From: Antedon bifida
Taxonomy: Eukaryota > Echinodermata > Crinoidea > Comatulida > Antedonidae
DNA: 64,000 nt
Assembly: GCA_963402885.1 (NCBI GenBank)
Contig: OY727094.1
Coordinates: 7,752,501 to 7,816,500 of the forward strand
Direction of reading: 5' to 3'
Shown one piece after another: positions 1 through 12,722 of this stretch (position 1 is its first letter; each line of letters opens with the position of its first letter). Made by a program: the position numbers and the translations under genes. Under the pieces are notes generated by a model. It searched no databases and was not told the origin of the DNA. It saw only the letters and a program-made list of their open reading frames with translations.

Positions 1-83
1 CTTAGGCCTAGGAACATGGCTTGATATGGTCCTTGCTTGAGAACATGTAAACTAGAAAACCATGCGTTTATTATCTAGAATTC

Positions 84-214
84 TAAAGCCTTGTCTACAC
101 TATCAAACTTTATGTAACCATGGAGAAATAAGTATTTCTCCATGATGTAACAAAATGTGATGTGTCCATATATGGACATGATGATGTCATATCACTACCA
201 TTCGGGCACTTATT
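84..214. repeat. MITE family 1, copy a (truncated)
   Basis: It begins with the family terminus (GTCTACACTATCAAACTT) and continues into the internal ATATGGACATGATGATGTCATATCACTACCAT stretch shared, in pieces, with the copies at 12561, 25072 and 56846. The right inverted terminus is missing. Confidence 0.75.
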
Positions 215-1042
215 ATACTAGTTAAGATTAAAGTAAGAACATTTATTAATTCAATAATGGTAATAACAATACATATAATAATAAATAAGACATTTTAAAG
301 ATTATGGATTAGAAGACAGAGTAAAAACAGATACTTAGTAGATAGATTCACAGTTTTTTTTAATTAGACCTAACGTTATAACTTTTTAAATGTAATTACA
401 ATTACATCAATAATAGGTAATTCATATTCCATAAGTTAATTTAATCCACCGTCACCATCTGGACAATGTCATTGCTTAAAATTGTCACAAATGTGTTGTC
501 ATTACTATAAAATTAACATGTGAAGAATTTAACATGAATTTTTCAGTTCACATTTTTGTAGTAAAATAGTGGAAAATTATTACTAGATCAATTTTACGGA
601 ATTTTACTGAAGCTGACTTTTATTAATGATACCATGGAGGAAACTATGATGATACCACTTCTAGTTTCAACGAATTTAAGTAGGGTTAAATCAATTTAAA
701 TTCAACCTTCCGACGAACTATGATTAAATTATATTTTGTAGGAATCTCTTTTTAAATGTTACCAATTTGTTTCTGTTAAGTTTATTTAAAATGTCAATAT
801 TTGCTGCCGACGACCATTGTAGCGATCTCCTTAGAAGGTCCCGAATATTTGATTTCTATATTCGACCTCCTTATATTTCTATCTTCTCATATAGAGGGTA
901 CGACAAGTCAAGTAGTTAGGGCTTATTTGTATTGTTCATCGTCCTTCGATCTATCCGGAAGACCTCATGCATGTAGTCGGCCCTATTGTCATACTCTTAT
1001 CGTGTGTCAACGCCTTTGGTCTTGGTGGCTTTTCGTTGGACT

Positions 1043-1185
1043 TTCCCACACTCTGATCGAGTATACAAATTCAACGTACAGGTTGTAAGCCGTAGAAAAG
1101 CCCCGGTGTATTGTGGTTGTTTACAATTAGTAATAAGCACGAACAATGGCTGGGTGTGCAGGTCCTTTATTCTCTACCGTGGGAA
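1043..1185. promoter_or_regulatory. Two Su(H)/CSL consensus sites
   Basis: TTCCCACA at 1043-1050 (TGTGGGAA on the minus strand) and CGTGGGAA at 1178-1185 both match YGTGDGAA, the site bound by the Notch effector Su(H)/CSL. They sit in a locally GC-richer block about 6 kb upstream of the HES gene, in opposite orientations. A distal Notch-responsive element for HES is the obvious guess; function is unproven. Confidence 0.4.
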
Positions 1186-2029
1186 CGAGTGTCTACATCC
1201 CGTAGAATAATAACACCGAGCATGGGTTATTGTTAAGCGCACCCGAGCTTTCAAGTTCTCCTATTGAGGTTCGTGGCTAGAATAAAAGCCCTGTTTCGTC
1301 GGCATAAATACGAAAGAATAGCCAAAGGACCTTTCTATTTGCTACAAGGAGGATTAGTGCTTTCAATATCATGTACTTTACAAGTATGAATAAGACTTGT
1401 GGATGGGATAATTTTACATTCCTTCACACATACATTCACAGGCATGTGAATTCCCAGACTCTAATTTGCTGCGCGTATAAATAGGAGCTAACACAATTAA
1501 AAAAATCTCAATTTGCATCTTGTTTTGATGTCTCATACACACTTCTCTTTAAACTCAGATTGACGGCTACTTAAGTTAATCAGTAGAATTGATAATTAAA
1601 TCTACTTACTCTTGTTCTCCGAGTCTTTGGGCGCGAATAGGCAAAACTACAGTTTGGGCGCCAAGACAAGAACGCGTGTATCGAAATCAGATATTTTATA
1701 CGAGAAAATCCACCAAACAGAAATCTCTATTGGACAGGAAAAATTATATAAAATAATATAATATTTAAATCCATATTTAAAAGTATTGCATTAAAAAAGC
1801 CAATATAAGGCTTCTATTCCAACTGCACAAAAAAAAAACAAATTGAAAAAAAACCCCATTTTGTTTGTAATTCGCTCAATATTAATATTTTCATAGGTCA
1901 CGAAATAGCTTTACACAATATAAAATGCCTCAAATACAAATTTCCTGTTGAAAAATTAATATCTAATAATTAATCTAATCATAATCTAATTAGGCCTATA
2001 ATAATAAATTCAATTTATTAACTTTAAAT

Positions 2030-2500
2030 GCAGTGTTACATTAGCACCCCTATTATGGAATAATTCGAGACCTAAGAGTATCCCCTTTAATAGTAGTGTC
2101 TCTTGAATAGAGGTTGGCTTTAATGTTAACACATTATATCTAACCTCATTTATCAGGGGAAAGTGACCCTTAAAATAGGAGTGTCCCTTAAATAGGTGTA
2201 TACCATGCAAAAGAGGAATGTATTGTTGTTACAAATTAGCGTATAGTATACTATTTAAATAATTCTTTATTTACACCCCCTTTGGGACACCCCTATAAAT
2301 TGAACATTTTCTTGTGAACCGAATGATATATATATATTTAATTTATTCATTTAAACAATATTTTACGAGGGAGGTCTATCCAGCCGACGCTACTTTATAT
2401 TCAAATCCCAATTAAGGGGACACCACTATTAAGGTGAAACTTGTTTGGGCTCCAAATGTGTCCCCTCAATAGAGCTTATACTGTAATGTAATTTCCAGGC
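2030..2500. repeat. GGGGACAC-type dispersed repeat fragments
   Basis: Stretches such as AATAGAGGTTGGCTTTAATG, CAGGGGAAAGTGACCCTTAA and AAGGGGACACCACTATTAAG recur in the same order at 36755-36905, 45120-45262 and 25258-25370. Two tandem or nested partial copies lie here, and a further fragment is near 2910-2960. No coding capacity was seen, so this is probably a non-autonomous element. Confidence 0.5.
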
Positions 2501-2632
2501 CTATACTAGTAGTACAGTATCAGAAACTCATAACGTGCGTAATGATATTGCAATTGCCGTTACTATCAATTAAGTGAATGGCGTGACGTAACAAGAATGC
2601 CAAAAGCTTAAAGAAGACTTTAGAGGCTTCCT

Positions 2633-2640
2633 TTCCCACG
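2633..2640 (-). promoter_or_regulatory. Su(H)/CSL consensus site
   Basis: TTCCCACG on the plus strand is CGTGGGAA on the minus strand, a perfect Su(H)/CSL site, 4.5 kb upstream of HES. Confidence 0.35.
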
Positions 2641-5600
2641 GTAAAACGGATACAGTAGTGAGTTCTTGGTGGTAGTGAAGTTTATGCAAATTAATCAACT
2701 TCAATAATTAGTAAACAATCAGGCTGCACAGAAGCACCGTCATCGTTTCATAAGAAATGATAAAAAAACATATAATTTAATTTTTTTTTGTGTAGTTATG
2801 TTTCTGGTACACCGTGTATTTATAAAAAAAAAGGGGAAATACAATATAAACCCTCATTTTGGACTGCCTTGTTTATAGGATTTACAGTCACATTCAGAAG
2901 AAACTCATATTTAGGCGACACTCCTAATAAGGGACACTTTTTGAGTTCCGAATAAGTTCCTTAAAGGAGTATAATTGAGAATGTCTTGACATTTCTGTTG
3001 TTAAGTTGCAATCGTCTTCTGGAGTTTACTATTTACTAGCCATACAAACAATATTCTTGTTTTTAATTAAATCAGGAAATAGCTAATATACATTCGAAGG
3101 AAACATTACAGGGAAAGCAATTATGTGGAAAAACAGGGACTGAGTATCAAGATAACAAAACAGATATCAGACAAAGCAAGAAACTCAAACCAAATCGTCA
3201 AACAAAAAATATAAAGACAAAATAATGTTAAAATTATATTCATACTAGTATAATATTCATTTGTACATTCATTCATTCATTCATTCATTCAATAGTATGT
3301 AGGCCACTGGCACAAGTACAATAATAAATAATAATTTTAATTAAGTACTATCACTTAGACGTTTCATGAATGATTATATTTCTTTGTAACATTTAGAAAT
3401 TATTAATTTTGAAACATGTGGACTTTCCAAACACACTAGTAGCCTATACTTATTATTCTAAATCAATATAAAGATCTTTATAACATTTACAACATAAATA
3501 TAATTTCACCTCGAATGTGTTCATCTGTAATACCATGGTTAACTTGAATACATAACTGATTTTAAAAATAACGAAATGAGTAATAAAACAACATTAAGTA
3601 ATATAAAATTTAACAATTTAAATTCCTTCAATATTAAGATTTCTAATAAGCCTACTATGAGCTACAATACTTTGATTGAAGACTTTTGTCCTTTATTTGA
3701 TCTGGCTTAGTCATTTAGAACAAAACAAATTTACAAAATATTTATTGATGTTTCAGAAGTGGTTGTTCAATTTTCCAATATGTGAACGTGTTGCTGACTC
3801 ACAAGAATGCTTCTGATAAATAGCCAATTTACTAACACTCGATTTAACAGTAATTTGTATGATCAAGCGGAGGAATCAACTGAAGGGTAAAAATACAAGA
3901 AAATCAGTTCCGCGACCGAATACAAACATTGAATCATCACCAAGTCAACTTAAAAGAAAGGTTAAACACGTGTGTTCCTTCCAACAATATTATTTGTATA
4001 TTGTCTAGACTTTCCATTCTTTTATAAAATTTGTTATTTTTATTACTCATATATTTTTTAAATATTTCAAAGAACACGTTTTATAAAAATCAGTGGGTTA
4101 AAATCTCAAAACAAAATAAAAACAAGTTAAGGCTATTTGGATACATTACGTCGTGAGGTGGTTTCCCGAATGATCGTAAAATCAAAACGGTACTGGGTAT
4201 GACCAACTAGCGTTATTGTCACCGACTAGTCATCCATTCATAGAAGTACTGATGTAGTAGCCTACCTGTACGGTGACCATAGAATGTGACCCGAGGCATG
4301 ACTAACTACGACTTTTAGTTGATAGAAGATTGAAAAAATTGTTAAGAAGAGTTGTACTGTATGTGAATGTTTAATGTAAATATGTAAATAATGTTTACAC
4401 ACTAGCCTAGGCATATAAATAGTAATGTTTGTTAGTAAAAATAATTTTGAGTTAATAATAAGATATAAGGAAGAAAAGCAAAGAGACTATGGAGCGGCTA
4501 TTCCTGAATATACAATACAAAGTATCGTAGATTTAAATTATAAATTTTAGGCGATCTTGTCTTTAACTTTATTTTGTTCTAACAAATATTCAGAACAGGC
4601 AAAAATTAGTTGAGTTTAGATTTGTCTTACTTTATCTAAGTCTCAGCATTACTTGTTTAAAAAAAATGTAGAAAAAAACAAGCTTTTTATTTATTGATAT
4701 TTAGATATATTTTAGATTAAATTATATGTTGAAAGAAAAACAACAAATTAGTAAAAACATGGAGAAATAAGTTATGGTAAAAACAACTTTTAAAAGTCCT
4801 AGCTTTGGTGATGTGACAGGACTTTTAAAAGGTGTACACTAGCCAAATGTTACGAATAAAATACGAACATAAATAGAGGTTGAAATCAAATCTAAGCCTG
4901 TGCAAGTATTACTTGTTCATGATACAGTAGCACCCACACAGAAGGCCCATTATCCCGACAAGTACTGTATATACAGCGTGGTAAAATAAGTGCTTTCTTA
5001 CTTAGGCCTACTACCCTCGAAATCCCAGGGGCTTGACAATGACCAAGTACCAGGACTTTTGTGTCCTAATGACTCAGGCCAACTCCCAACGCTATGACAT
5101 CAATGGAATGAACTCTGAATAGATCTTTGTATAATACCTGTTTATTCATTCCAAATAATGGAAAAATATCTAAGGGAAGTGATTAGGCTACTAATTGAAA
5201 ATTAAGTTATTTTCTTTGTAGAAATAACTTTTTAAAAATTAATAATTTTTTCCCCTTAAATGTCTTATGCATATTATGTATATAATGCAATTTATCATAC
5301 AGCAAACCCACTACTAATGGACACATTTAGGATATAACAATTATTATTCTTAATCTTTAGTGGTCTCTCTGGAATACTAATACCGTATACCGTTTTCTAT
5401 ATGTATTTCTCAAAAGAAAAAGTATAGCCTATACAGTTTTCTTATTTTATTCTTGAATATGTAGGTAATGTTACCTTTAGTGTTTCTAGACAGTGATGTT
5501 AACATGTAGAGATAATAATAATAATAATATTAAGATAATAAGTGTAAAGTTTTACTTTGAAAAACTTCCAAAAAAGAAAATGTAGGCCTACTAAAATCTA

Positions 5601-6791
5601 AAAAGTTGAAATATGCTTTTATAACAGATTAATACAAATAATAATTAAAATGTTAACAGGTGCCCCTGTTGCTTGAGCTGGCAATTAAAGTTCGCGTCGC
5701 GTGTCTTAAAATCGTTCATATTTAAAATTCCTTATATTTAATCACCCTTTAGGAAAGGAGAATGGTTTTATAGCAATACATGAGTTGTGGACACTGTTAA
5801 GAATGTATGCTTACAATAATTAAGTGTTGGATCATTAACACAATTACTTTGCTATAATTTATATTTGGTTGGTGAATACATGTATCGATTAATATCAATG
5901 ATAATATAATAACAACAAAACTAAGTCATCCAAACCCATTAAGTTAAAAAATAAAATTTAAGTTCCTTTATTTAGCAAAAAATGTAAACAAATACTGCAC
6001 ATATAGGTATATTAATTTGAAAAACTTAATTAAAACATCAGGAAAAATACACAAAAATTAATGCGCAAAAAAAATCGTTGAGTTTCTAAATTTCCACTTT
6101 GGTCCTAAAATAAAACTACTTAGTTTTTATCAGAGTTAAGAGTTACTTTAACTCTTCTCTGTTTTTTATACATCATAAATCAACATTATTGAGAAAATGT
6201 TCTGTTTTAAGCCAACATAGAAACGACTCACATGTATTCAATCATCTGAGGCCATCGCCTCTAAATTTTATACTGATATTTTTCTCCTCTAGTTTCCTTG
6301 TTTCCATTTTCTTAGATGAAAGGAGTTTCAGAACCATTTGAAAGTATATGAAAATGTGAGGAAATTCGTGGTGCTTACATTTATTTTATAATTACAGTAA
6401 ACGGTAATTAGCATTTTACTGTGTAATTAAATGAAAATTGTTTTAATTAGGACACCAATTAGCGATTTAATTAGATATCTGATTTTGATTGGAATGTTGT
6501 ACAAATATTATTCAGTTATTATTAATGCTATGTTAATATATTAAAAATTAATAATAAATAAAATAATTTAGGGCCTATATAGTTATTTTAATGCTTAACA
6601 AGTTTTATTTTTTTTATTACAGTTCTTAGGCAATAACCAGCATTATCCGCCTATTGTTACTTTGGTATGTAGGTTGTTTACAATCCGTTTAGATAGCGGC
6701 TTATACTCGTGCCGAAGCCCCAAGTAGGCGGAGTTTTCCCATGGACTCTCAGCTCTTTTGGACGCTTTCCCAGGCTTTGAACAATAGAAGC

Positions 6792-7109
6792 CACGTGCCT
6801 AAGTAAAAACCACCGGTTCAGCGTACACAATCGAAACCATTATCACGGCGTCCGTATTATGCTGTATAGGGGTTATAGGAAATCCTTTATTACCGATTCT
6901 GATTGACATCGCGTACACATTCAACCAATCAGAAGCAGCGATCTATTTCAGGTAAGCCAATGAGATCGCTCGTGTCGCGCGCCCAGATTAATAGTCACAA
7001 AAGAGACGCGATCCTATTGGGCCGATGTGGAAGAATTTCGCGGTTGATTGCGCATTAGCTTAGGGCTTAGGACTCACGCGAGTGACGTTCTGTCTTAGGC
7101 CTATAAAAG
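6792..7109 (+). promoter_or_regulatory. HES proximal promoter
   Basis: A CTATAAAAGG TATA box lies at 7101-7110, about 100 bp before the start codon, so transcription should begin near 7130. Upstream are three CCAAT boxes (6924-6928, 6957-6961 and inverted at 7016-7020), a CACGTG (6792-6797) and a CACGCG (7075-7080). The last two are the class B/C E-boxes that HES and Hey proteins bind, so negative autoregulation is plausible, as for vertebrate Hes1. The block is clearly more GC-rich than its surroundings. Confidence 0.65.
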
Positions 7110-7205
7110 GATGCAAAACTTTGGATATAATCACTTCTTGCATTTGCCTTCAAACGATTACTACCTTTTCAGAAAGACTTATTACATTTACTTTGGAACT
7201 TTAAA

Positions 7206-8485
7206 ATGGCTCCTGTTGCACAGAATACTTCTAACAACCAAGGAAAGATGAGCGAGATCAGAAGGGTAAGCATCTTATTATAATTATTATTATTTAAAAA
7301 AATATATTTTGCAATCTTTTAGCTATTTGAATATTATTAATATTTTATTGTTAATAATATTCATTTTGCTATTATTATTGTATACTTTAAAAAAATACTT
7401 ATGTTTTTAAATAAATATTAAAATATCATTTCAATATCCCATGAAAATACATTATGTCTAAATATTTATATTTTTTATCTTTTATAGACGTCAAAACATA
7501 TTATGGAACGAAAACGACGTGCCCGAATTAATGACAGTCTATTGCAACTTAAAGGTCTTGTGTTCCCGGCAATTAAAAAAGAGGTATGTTACAAATTTAT
7601 TATGTACTTTAAAAAATAAACCAAACAACATTAAGAAGTCTTTAAATAATTGTGTGTACATTTGTACATCCTTGTTAGTATCTACAGTCACTAATCCGTT
7701 CATTTGTTAAAACCGTGGGAACTGGTTGATCATAACGTACTCATGGTGCTCGTGAATAATGGAGTATTTATACTCTTTGTTATTGAAACCAAATCGCTTG
7801 TGACGGTTTGACAATGCCTATTGAAAACTATGAACAACTACAATTCATTGTTTTGCCTATTGTATTTACCTCCTCAATAATACTGCGTGATTGGTACTGT
7901 ATTAGTGTGTTTTCCAATTCTATCAGTTTTCCTTTGACTAAATTTATTTTTAATTGCTTTTTTCAGGGTAATGGCCAACCAAAAATGGAAAAGGCTGATA
8001 TCTTAGAGATGACAGTAAAATACCTTCAACAGCAAAGAGTAAGCGGCTGCCAACAACTACCAAACGATGGATCTCAATTCAGAGCTGGATTTAGCGAATG
8101 TGTTGGAGAGATCTCAAAATGTCTTGGTGCTTGTGACGAAATTGACCTAGATGTCAAGATGAGAATTATGGGACATTTAAGCAACAAACTTACCTCTAAC
8201 GTACAACAATGCAGCCCAGCTCTTCCACCATCTCCACCACCACAGGCAGCTTACATTCCAAGTCCAGTACACGCAGTTTCACCAGCTTACAGACAGACAG
8301 AATGTACAGTGCTTCCTCCAAAAGTATCATGCTATCCAGTTGGAGCAGTATTCATCACTCCACCATCCTCTCCAGTTCGTTCATCAGCATCACCAGCACA
8401 TGGAATAACATCAGTTAATGTAATGCAACATCCTTTTGTCAAACAACAAATTGTTAGCAACGAACCAGTATGGAGACCGTGGTAG
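7206..8485 (+). CDS. hes: HES-family bHLH-Orange transcriptional repressor
   Basis: Coding exons are 7206-7265, 7488-7583 and 7967-8485, all joined in phase 0, giving 224 residues. Exon 2 carries the basic region (MERKRRARIN) and helix 1. Exon 3 carries helix 2 (KADILEMTVKYLQQQ), an Orange domain (about residues 88-127), a proline-rich tail and the C-terminal tetrapeptide WRPW (221-224), which recruits Groucho/TLE corepressors. Two introns split the bHLH as in other HES genes. Such proteins repress targets of Notch signalling in the nucleus. One oddity: the proline that marks the HES basic region (SKPIM in relatives) is histidine here (SKHIM). A CSL site in intron 2, E-boxes upstream and a miR-7-type site in the 3' UTR fit Notch regulation. 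Family assignment is secure; which paralogue it is remains unclear. Confidence 0.95.
7714..7721 (+). promoter_or_regulatory. Su(H)/CSL site in HES intron 2
   Basis: CGTGGGAA is a perfect Su(H)/CSL consensus, about 600 bp inside the HES transcription unit. It is the CSL site nearest the promoter; I saw none in the proximal promoter itself. Confidence 0.45.
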
Positions 8486-8543
8486 ACCGCGACAAAACGA
8501 ACATTTAAATAAATCTTATTTGAGTTACTTAAAAACAAAAGAT

Positions 8544-8551
8544 GTCTTCCA
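8544..8551 (+). promoter_or_regulatory. GY-box / miR-7 8-mer site in HES 3' UTR
   Basis: GTCTTCCA lies about 60 bases after the HES stop codon. GTCTTCC is the GY-box of Drosophila E(spl) 3' UTRs, and the 8-mer is the complement of the first eight bases of miR-7 (UGGAAGAC). A K-box-like TGTGAT occurs at 8856-8861 but lies beyond the likely poly(A) site. Confidence 0.5.
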
Positions 8552-8777
8552 TAGTACTATCATTAATTGACTCTTATGCGCCAAATTGACAATAGCATAA
8601 GTGAATTAATTTTTAATTTTACTGTACTTAATTACAAATGTTTAAATATTTTAACCATAACAATATGTATATAAAATGTATAAAATTATAAATGTTTAAT
8701 TAACAATGTATTTAAAATTTGTTGCTGGTCAACTTTCTATTTTTACAAAACCGTCCCTCACTGCGTTAATGTGAAGT

Positions 8778-8783
8778 AATAAA
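8778..8783 (+). terminator. Likely HES polyadenylation signal
   Basis: AATAAA lies about 295 bases after the stop. An earlier AATAAA at 8508-8513 would make a very short 3' UTR that excludes the miR-7 site, so alternative polyadenylation is possible. Confidence 0.45.
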
Positions 8784-10307
8784 TTATGAAAAATCTTAAT
8801 ATTTGGTCTTATGTATAATTATTTTTGAAGTTAAGTTTAAAATTGTGTTGATGACTGTGATGATGAAACTATGGAGAGATGCAAAAACCAATTACAAAAC
8901 TTTGTGTATATTGTAGATGGCGCTGTTATGAAGAAGTTCCCGATCTGTTTGACTTTTAATGCTTTGCAGCAAAACTTGTTCTTCTACTTAAACAGTGAAA
9001 TGATAATACTGTAAAGTAATAACAATAAACGATAATAACATTAATTATAACAATTGTTTCCACGGCATCGCCCTGACATACGACTCAACAGTTCCCCGTG
9101 TATTTGTTGATGTAGCAGTCTCATTTAACTACTTGGCATGGTCCGCGAGACATTTGCTTTGTGTCGACTGCCGACCGTTGCCTGGGAATGATTAGAGTAG
9201 ACATATTTGGCAAATATGGTTAATTAATATTTGATTCTCGTTTAAATTTGCACCACGGTCGACGGTATCAAAAGCTGATACATATTAATTATTTTATGCT
9301 AGGCCTATATACTAAATACCAACATCAGCCAATCACTGATTTTAATTTAACAAATTTAATTTAGTAATAGCTACAATTGGCAATGTTGTAGACACTAAGA
9401 TTACAAATACAGACGATTTAGAGTTGTATATATATACACACAAGTTTGCAAGAAGTGTGCGTGCTGCTAAGATGTACAGGAAAAAGAGGGCGCTATATAT
9501 GTTTATAATCTGTCAGGGCGTTTTTTAAACTCAAATTATCTCAGCTTTCATTCATATCGAAGTAAAAATAAAGCAATCTCTTTAACATTCCTGTTATGTA
9601 AGGACGTGGAACTGAGGTCGAACGCCCACACCCACAATCTACTTTATTGTTGTTCCACCCACGTTTTAAAATAATAAATATTGACGCAAAATACACAATA
9701 GAGTTACGTGGGCCTAACTGCATGGTTGTTTTGTCAGTAGGCCTAGTGTGCGTGTCTGATGACAAAGTATGTTGAACTGCAGTTAGCTATTATTAGACCT
9801 ATTTGTATTTTTTCATAACAACTAAAGGCAATCACATTATGCTAAAATGCGTACAATTTTTGCAGAAATAAAACACATCAACTGCAAGTCATTACATACA
9901 ATTATCAATCACCTATTATATTAAAAAATGGCTAAACAGAAAAACTTTTACAATTAATTATCTTGTCTAACATCTTAAACATATTTAGCATCATCAACGT
10001 CATAAACATTTACAGTCTGCGGTTTACAAACAAACGTGCCTTTTGTGCAGTTTTGTTGTGACAAGAAATGACTTTTGATATTTTGGTTGTCTAAGTAGAC
10101 ATGAAATGAATTCGGAAAATCGCAGCTCCCAAATCTCAAACTGCCTCTCAAATTGAAACAAACATTTAAAAACCTGGATATGGAAGTATTACAACTATCT
10201 CATGTGAAATTCACTTAATTCAGTCTTTAAGCGTATAAAAGAAAATTAAGCTATAATTACTGTACACTAAGATAAATTTTAATCTTGCAAATGGTAATTT
10301 TAAGTTT

Positions 10308-10451
10308 TAGTATTTTACTATTTCACTCATATAGGCCTAATAGTATTTTAATATTTCATTCAAACAATAGTATTTTACTATTTCATGCATACAATAGTAT
10401 TTTACTATTTCATTCATACAATATTATTTTACTATTTCATTCATACAATAT
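10308..10451. repeat. Minisatellite, about 25-27-bp unit
   Basis: Five to six imperfect copies of a unit around AGTATTTTACTATTTCATTC, the first copies diverged and the last ones nearly identical. The open frame across it exists only because the unit lacks stop codons. Confidence 0.8.
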
Positions 10452-10947
10452 AAAATGTGCGTCGTCATGAACATTATTTTAATTGAATTTGCGCAATATA
10501 AATAAATTATTATGTTTAATTACCGTAATATTGATCGTTGATAAATGAAATTGAACATTGAAATGATATTGGACATTGGTAGAATTAGGTCTAATATTCA
10601 TCGTTGCTAAACATGATATTGAACAGTTGATTGCGATTAATATTGCTTATAGAAACGGTTTTGACTACATTTAGAAATTATTATAAAAAAACGTATCAAT
10701 GATAAAATAAGATAGAAAACAAACGAGGTACCGGTAACTCATTCTGTAGGCCTATGTTGCACAAATAGCCTTTACAGGCACGGTAACAATTATAGTGTTC
10801 TCATGGATTAGCGCGGCAAAATTCTGTAGAACAAGCAGCATAAATAACAACTCATTAGGCATGTTTGATGTAAATACATTAAGACGAACAGAAAGAGGCG
10901 TTAACAATTCGCGATATTAAGTCGAAACCATTGACTCAGACCTAACT

Positions 10948-11436
10948 TTCCCACAGTGTTCCGAAGATACAACAGAATGCAACATTGTATGCATATTTAG
11001 CGCCCCTAACTTTGCGACACAATGTTACATAACTAATTCATTCTAAAACTCCTTTAAAGGAAAATACTTTGCACCTTAAATTCATTGTCTTTAGGTATTT
11101 ATATCTACTTTAACTATGCTTGATAATTTTTAATATAATCGATTACATTTACCAGGAAAGAGTGAATGCAATAGCTGATCGCTTATGATTTCCAACTATT
11201 CTTGATAACATCATTCATAAAGGCGGTGTCACATGCGCATTCCATTAAAGACCACGTGTGTGCTTTTATTTCTCATCTAACTACTTTGTGTTATTTAGTA
11301 CACAATGAAAAGTGCGAATTCCAAGTCAAAGTGTTAAATATACCCTTTGATAGAATCGTGGGAACTGAGGTTGCTTAAAATAACAGAAATTACCCTATTC
11401 AAATTCAAGTAGGCCTAATCCACGTGGTGGCACGCG
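10948..11436. promoter_or_regulatory. Candidate Notch/HES enhancer
   Basis: Two perfect CSL sites (TTCCCACA at 10948-10955; CGTGGGAA at 11357-11364) are followed by class B/C E-boxes: CACGTG at 11253-11258 and 11421-11426, and CACGCG at 11431-11436. CSL sites next to HES/Hey-type E-boxes are the arrangement expected of a Notch-activated, HES-repressed enhancer. It lies 2.5-3 kb downstream of HES. Confidence 0.4.
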
Positions 11437-12560
11437 GTGGCTAATTCATGTAAGTAATTAGGCCTATACCTGTGATTATATTTCGCGGGGTTTTCATTAA
11501 AAGACAAGCTTGTAGTGTGTGTGAGTTACCACTGTTATTGTTTTTACTGATAATAATAAAAAGAATGATGCGATGTTTGCATTGGGAAATTGTTGGATGT
11601 AGACATTATAGTCATGCTTTTCTGATTCTGATTTTATTTATTCTTTGTATGAAATTACTCGGAATTCGATATCCACTGAAGAAGGTTTTGACAACGTCTG
11701 TCTACCCTACTTATCCTACAAGTAAAAACAGTCAACATCTTTATGTGATTCAAAATGGTAACATTAAAGATGTACAGTGCCAAATAAACATGAAATATGA
11801 AGATTAATAAAATCACACTTTTAATAGACCATTTTCAGTTTTAATAAAGAAAAAAAAACAAATACAAAAATAATGAATTCACTTTACCAATTAAATCAAA
11901 CCTCATTGTTTGACCGACAATTTGTTTACAGTTTTTCAAGTATTTTTTTGCCCATCAATTTTTGGTCAAAGTGAATTGTAACTAATCTAATGTGACATTA
12001 AAATGGCATAGTATTAAAAAAGAAAGAGAAATGTTGTCAGGGCATATCAAGTACAGTGTGTACTGTTTTACCATTACATCATAGAGTTGCTTTTCAATAA
12101 ACTGCATTTCACCAGTTTCCGATCATTTGAGTCCCTATTTTAATCAAATATTAATAAATGAAAAGAAATCCAACCGCCCCGTCCCCAAGTTATAGAGGGC
12201 AGTGTTACTAATACAGTTAAATTAAACACTTGCATTAATTATTTTACTTTATTTGTTTAGTATTATAATATATTATATTATTTAATATTGGTTAAAGATT
12301 TACACGACTAATCAACAAAAAAGCAATATGTGTGGTATGCCCTATTGACATAGGTCTATTCCCAAAAAAGGCGGATATTCTCTCCTTATTTGCAGTAGGC
12401 CTATTTCAATTTTCTTCGAAAAATAGTCAGCCGAAAACTAGACTTTACTGCTGTTGATGTTATCCGTATTATAGTACTAGCCACTTCTGTACTATATACC
12501 TTTTTTTTGTACACATTTAGGTCTCATGTAGGAGGATACGTTAGGATTCCAAATGTTCCC

Positions 12561-12722
12561 TAAAGCTCTCTCTACAATATAACATTTTATGTAACAAAAA
12601 AAAATGTGCCCATATATGGAAATGATGATATCATATCACTACCATTGAGCATATATCACAACCATATTTGGGCATATCACTTTTTTTTTTCAAACTAGTA
12701 TGATAGTGTAGACAGAGCGTTA
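12561..12722. repeat. MITE family 1, copy b
   Basis: Starts TAAAGCTCTCTCTACA and ends with a stretch that includes GATAGTGTAGACAGAGCGTTA, imperfect inverted termini around the TATATGGAAATGATGATATC core. The internal CATATCACTACCATT and GGGCATATCAC motifs match the other copies. Confidence 0.85.

Larger units (their letters stand above)
1..7090. other. Long non-coding region upstream of HES
   Basis: I find no convincing gene here. Short open frames at 801-1210 begin at TTG or lie in overlapping frames and resemble nothing I know. The stretch holds a truncated MITE (84-214), Su(H) consensus sites (1043, 1178, 2633), GGGGACAC-type repeat fragments, ATTC and AAT microsatellites (3267-3290, 5520-5530) and many AGGCCT palindromes. 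A TATAAATA at 1476-1483 lies about 290 bp after the second Su(H) site and could be a promoter, but I see no coding exon after it. Otherwise it is AT-rich sequence with no recognisable content. Confidence 0.6.

Noticed and set aside
801-1210. Two overlapping open frames in a GC-richer block
   Set aside because: The first starts at TTG, neither has a recognisable domain, and the block is better explained as regulatory DNA with CSL sites.
11472-11807. 111-codon hydrophobic frame followed by AATAAA signals
   Set aside because: It begins with GTG, has no upstream ATG in frame and no family resemblance.
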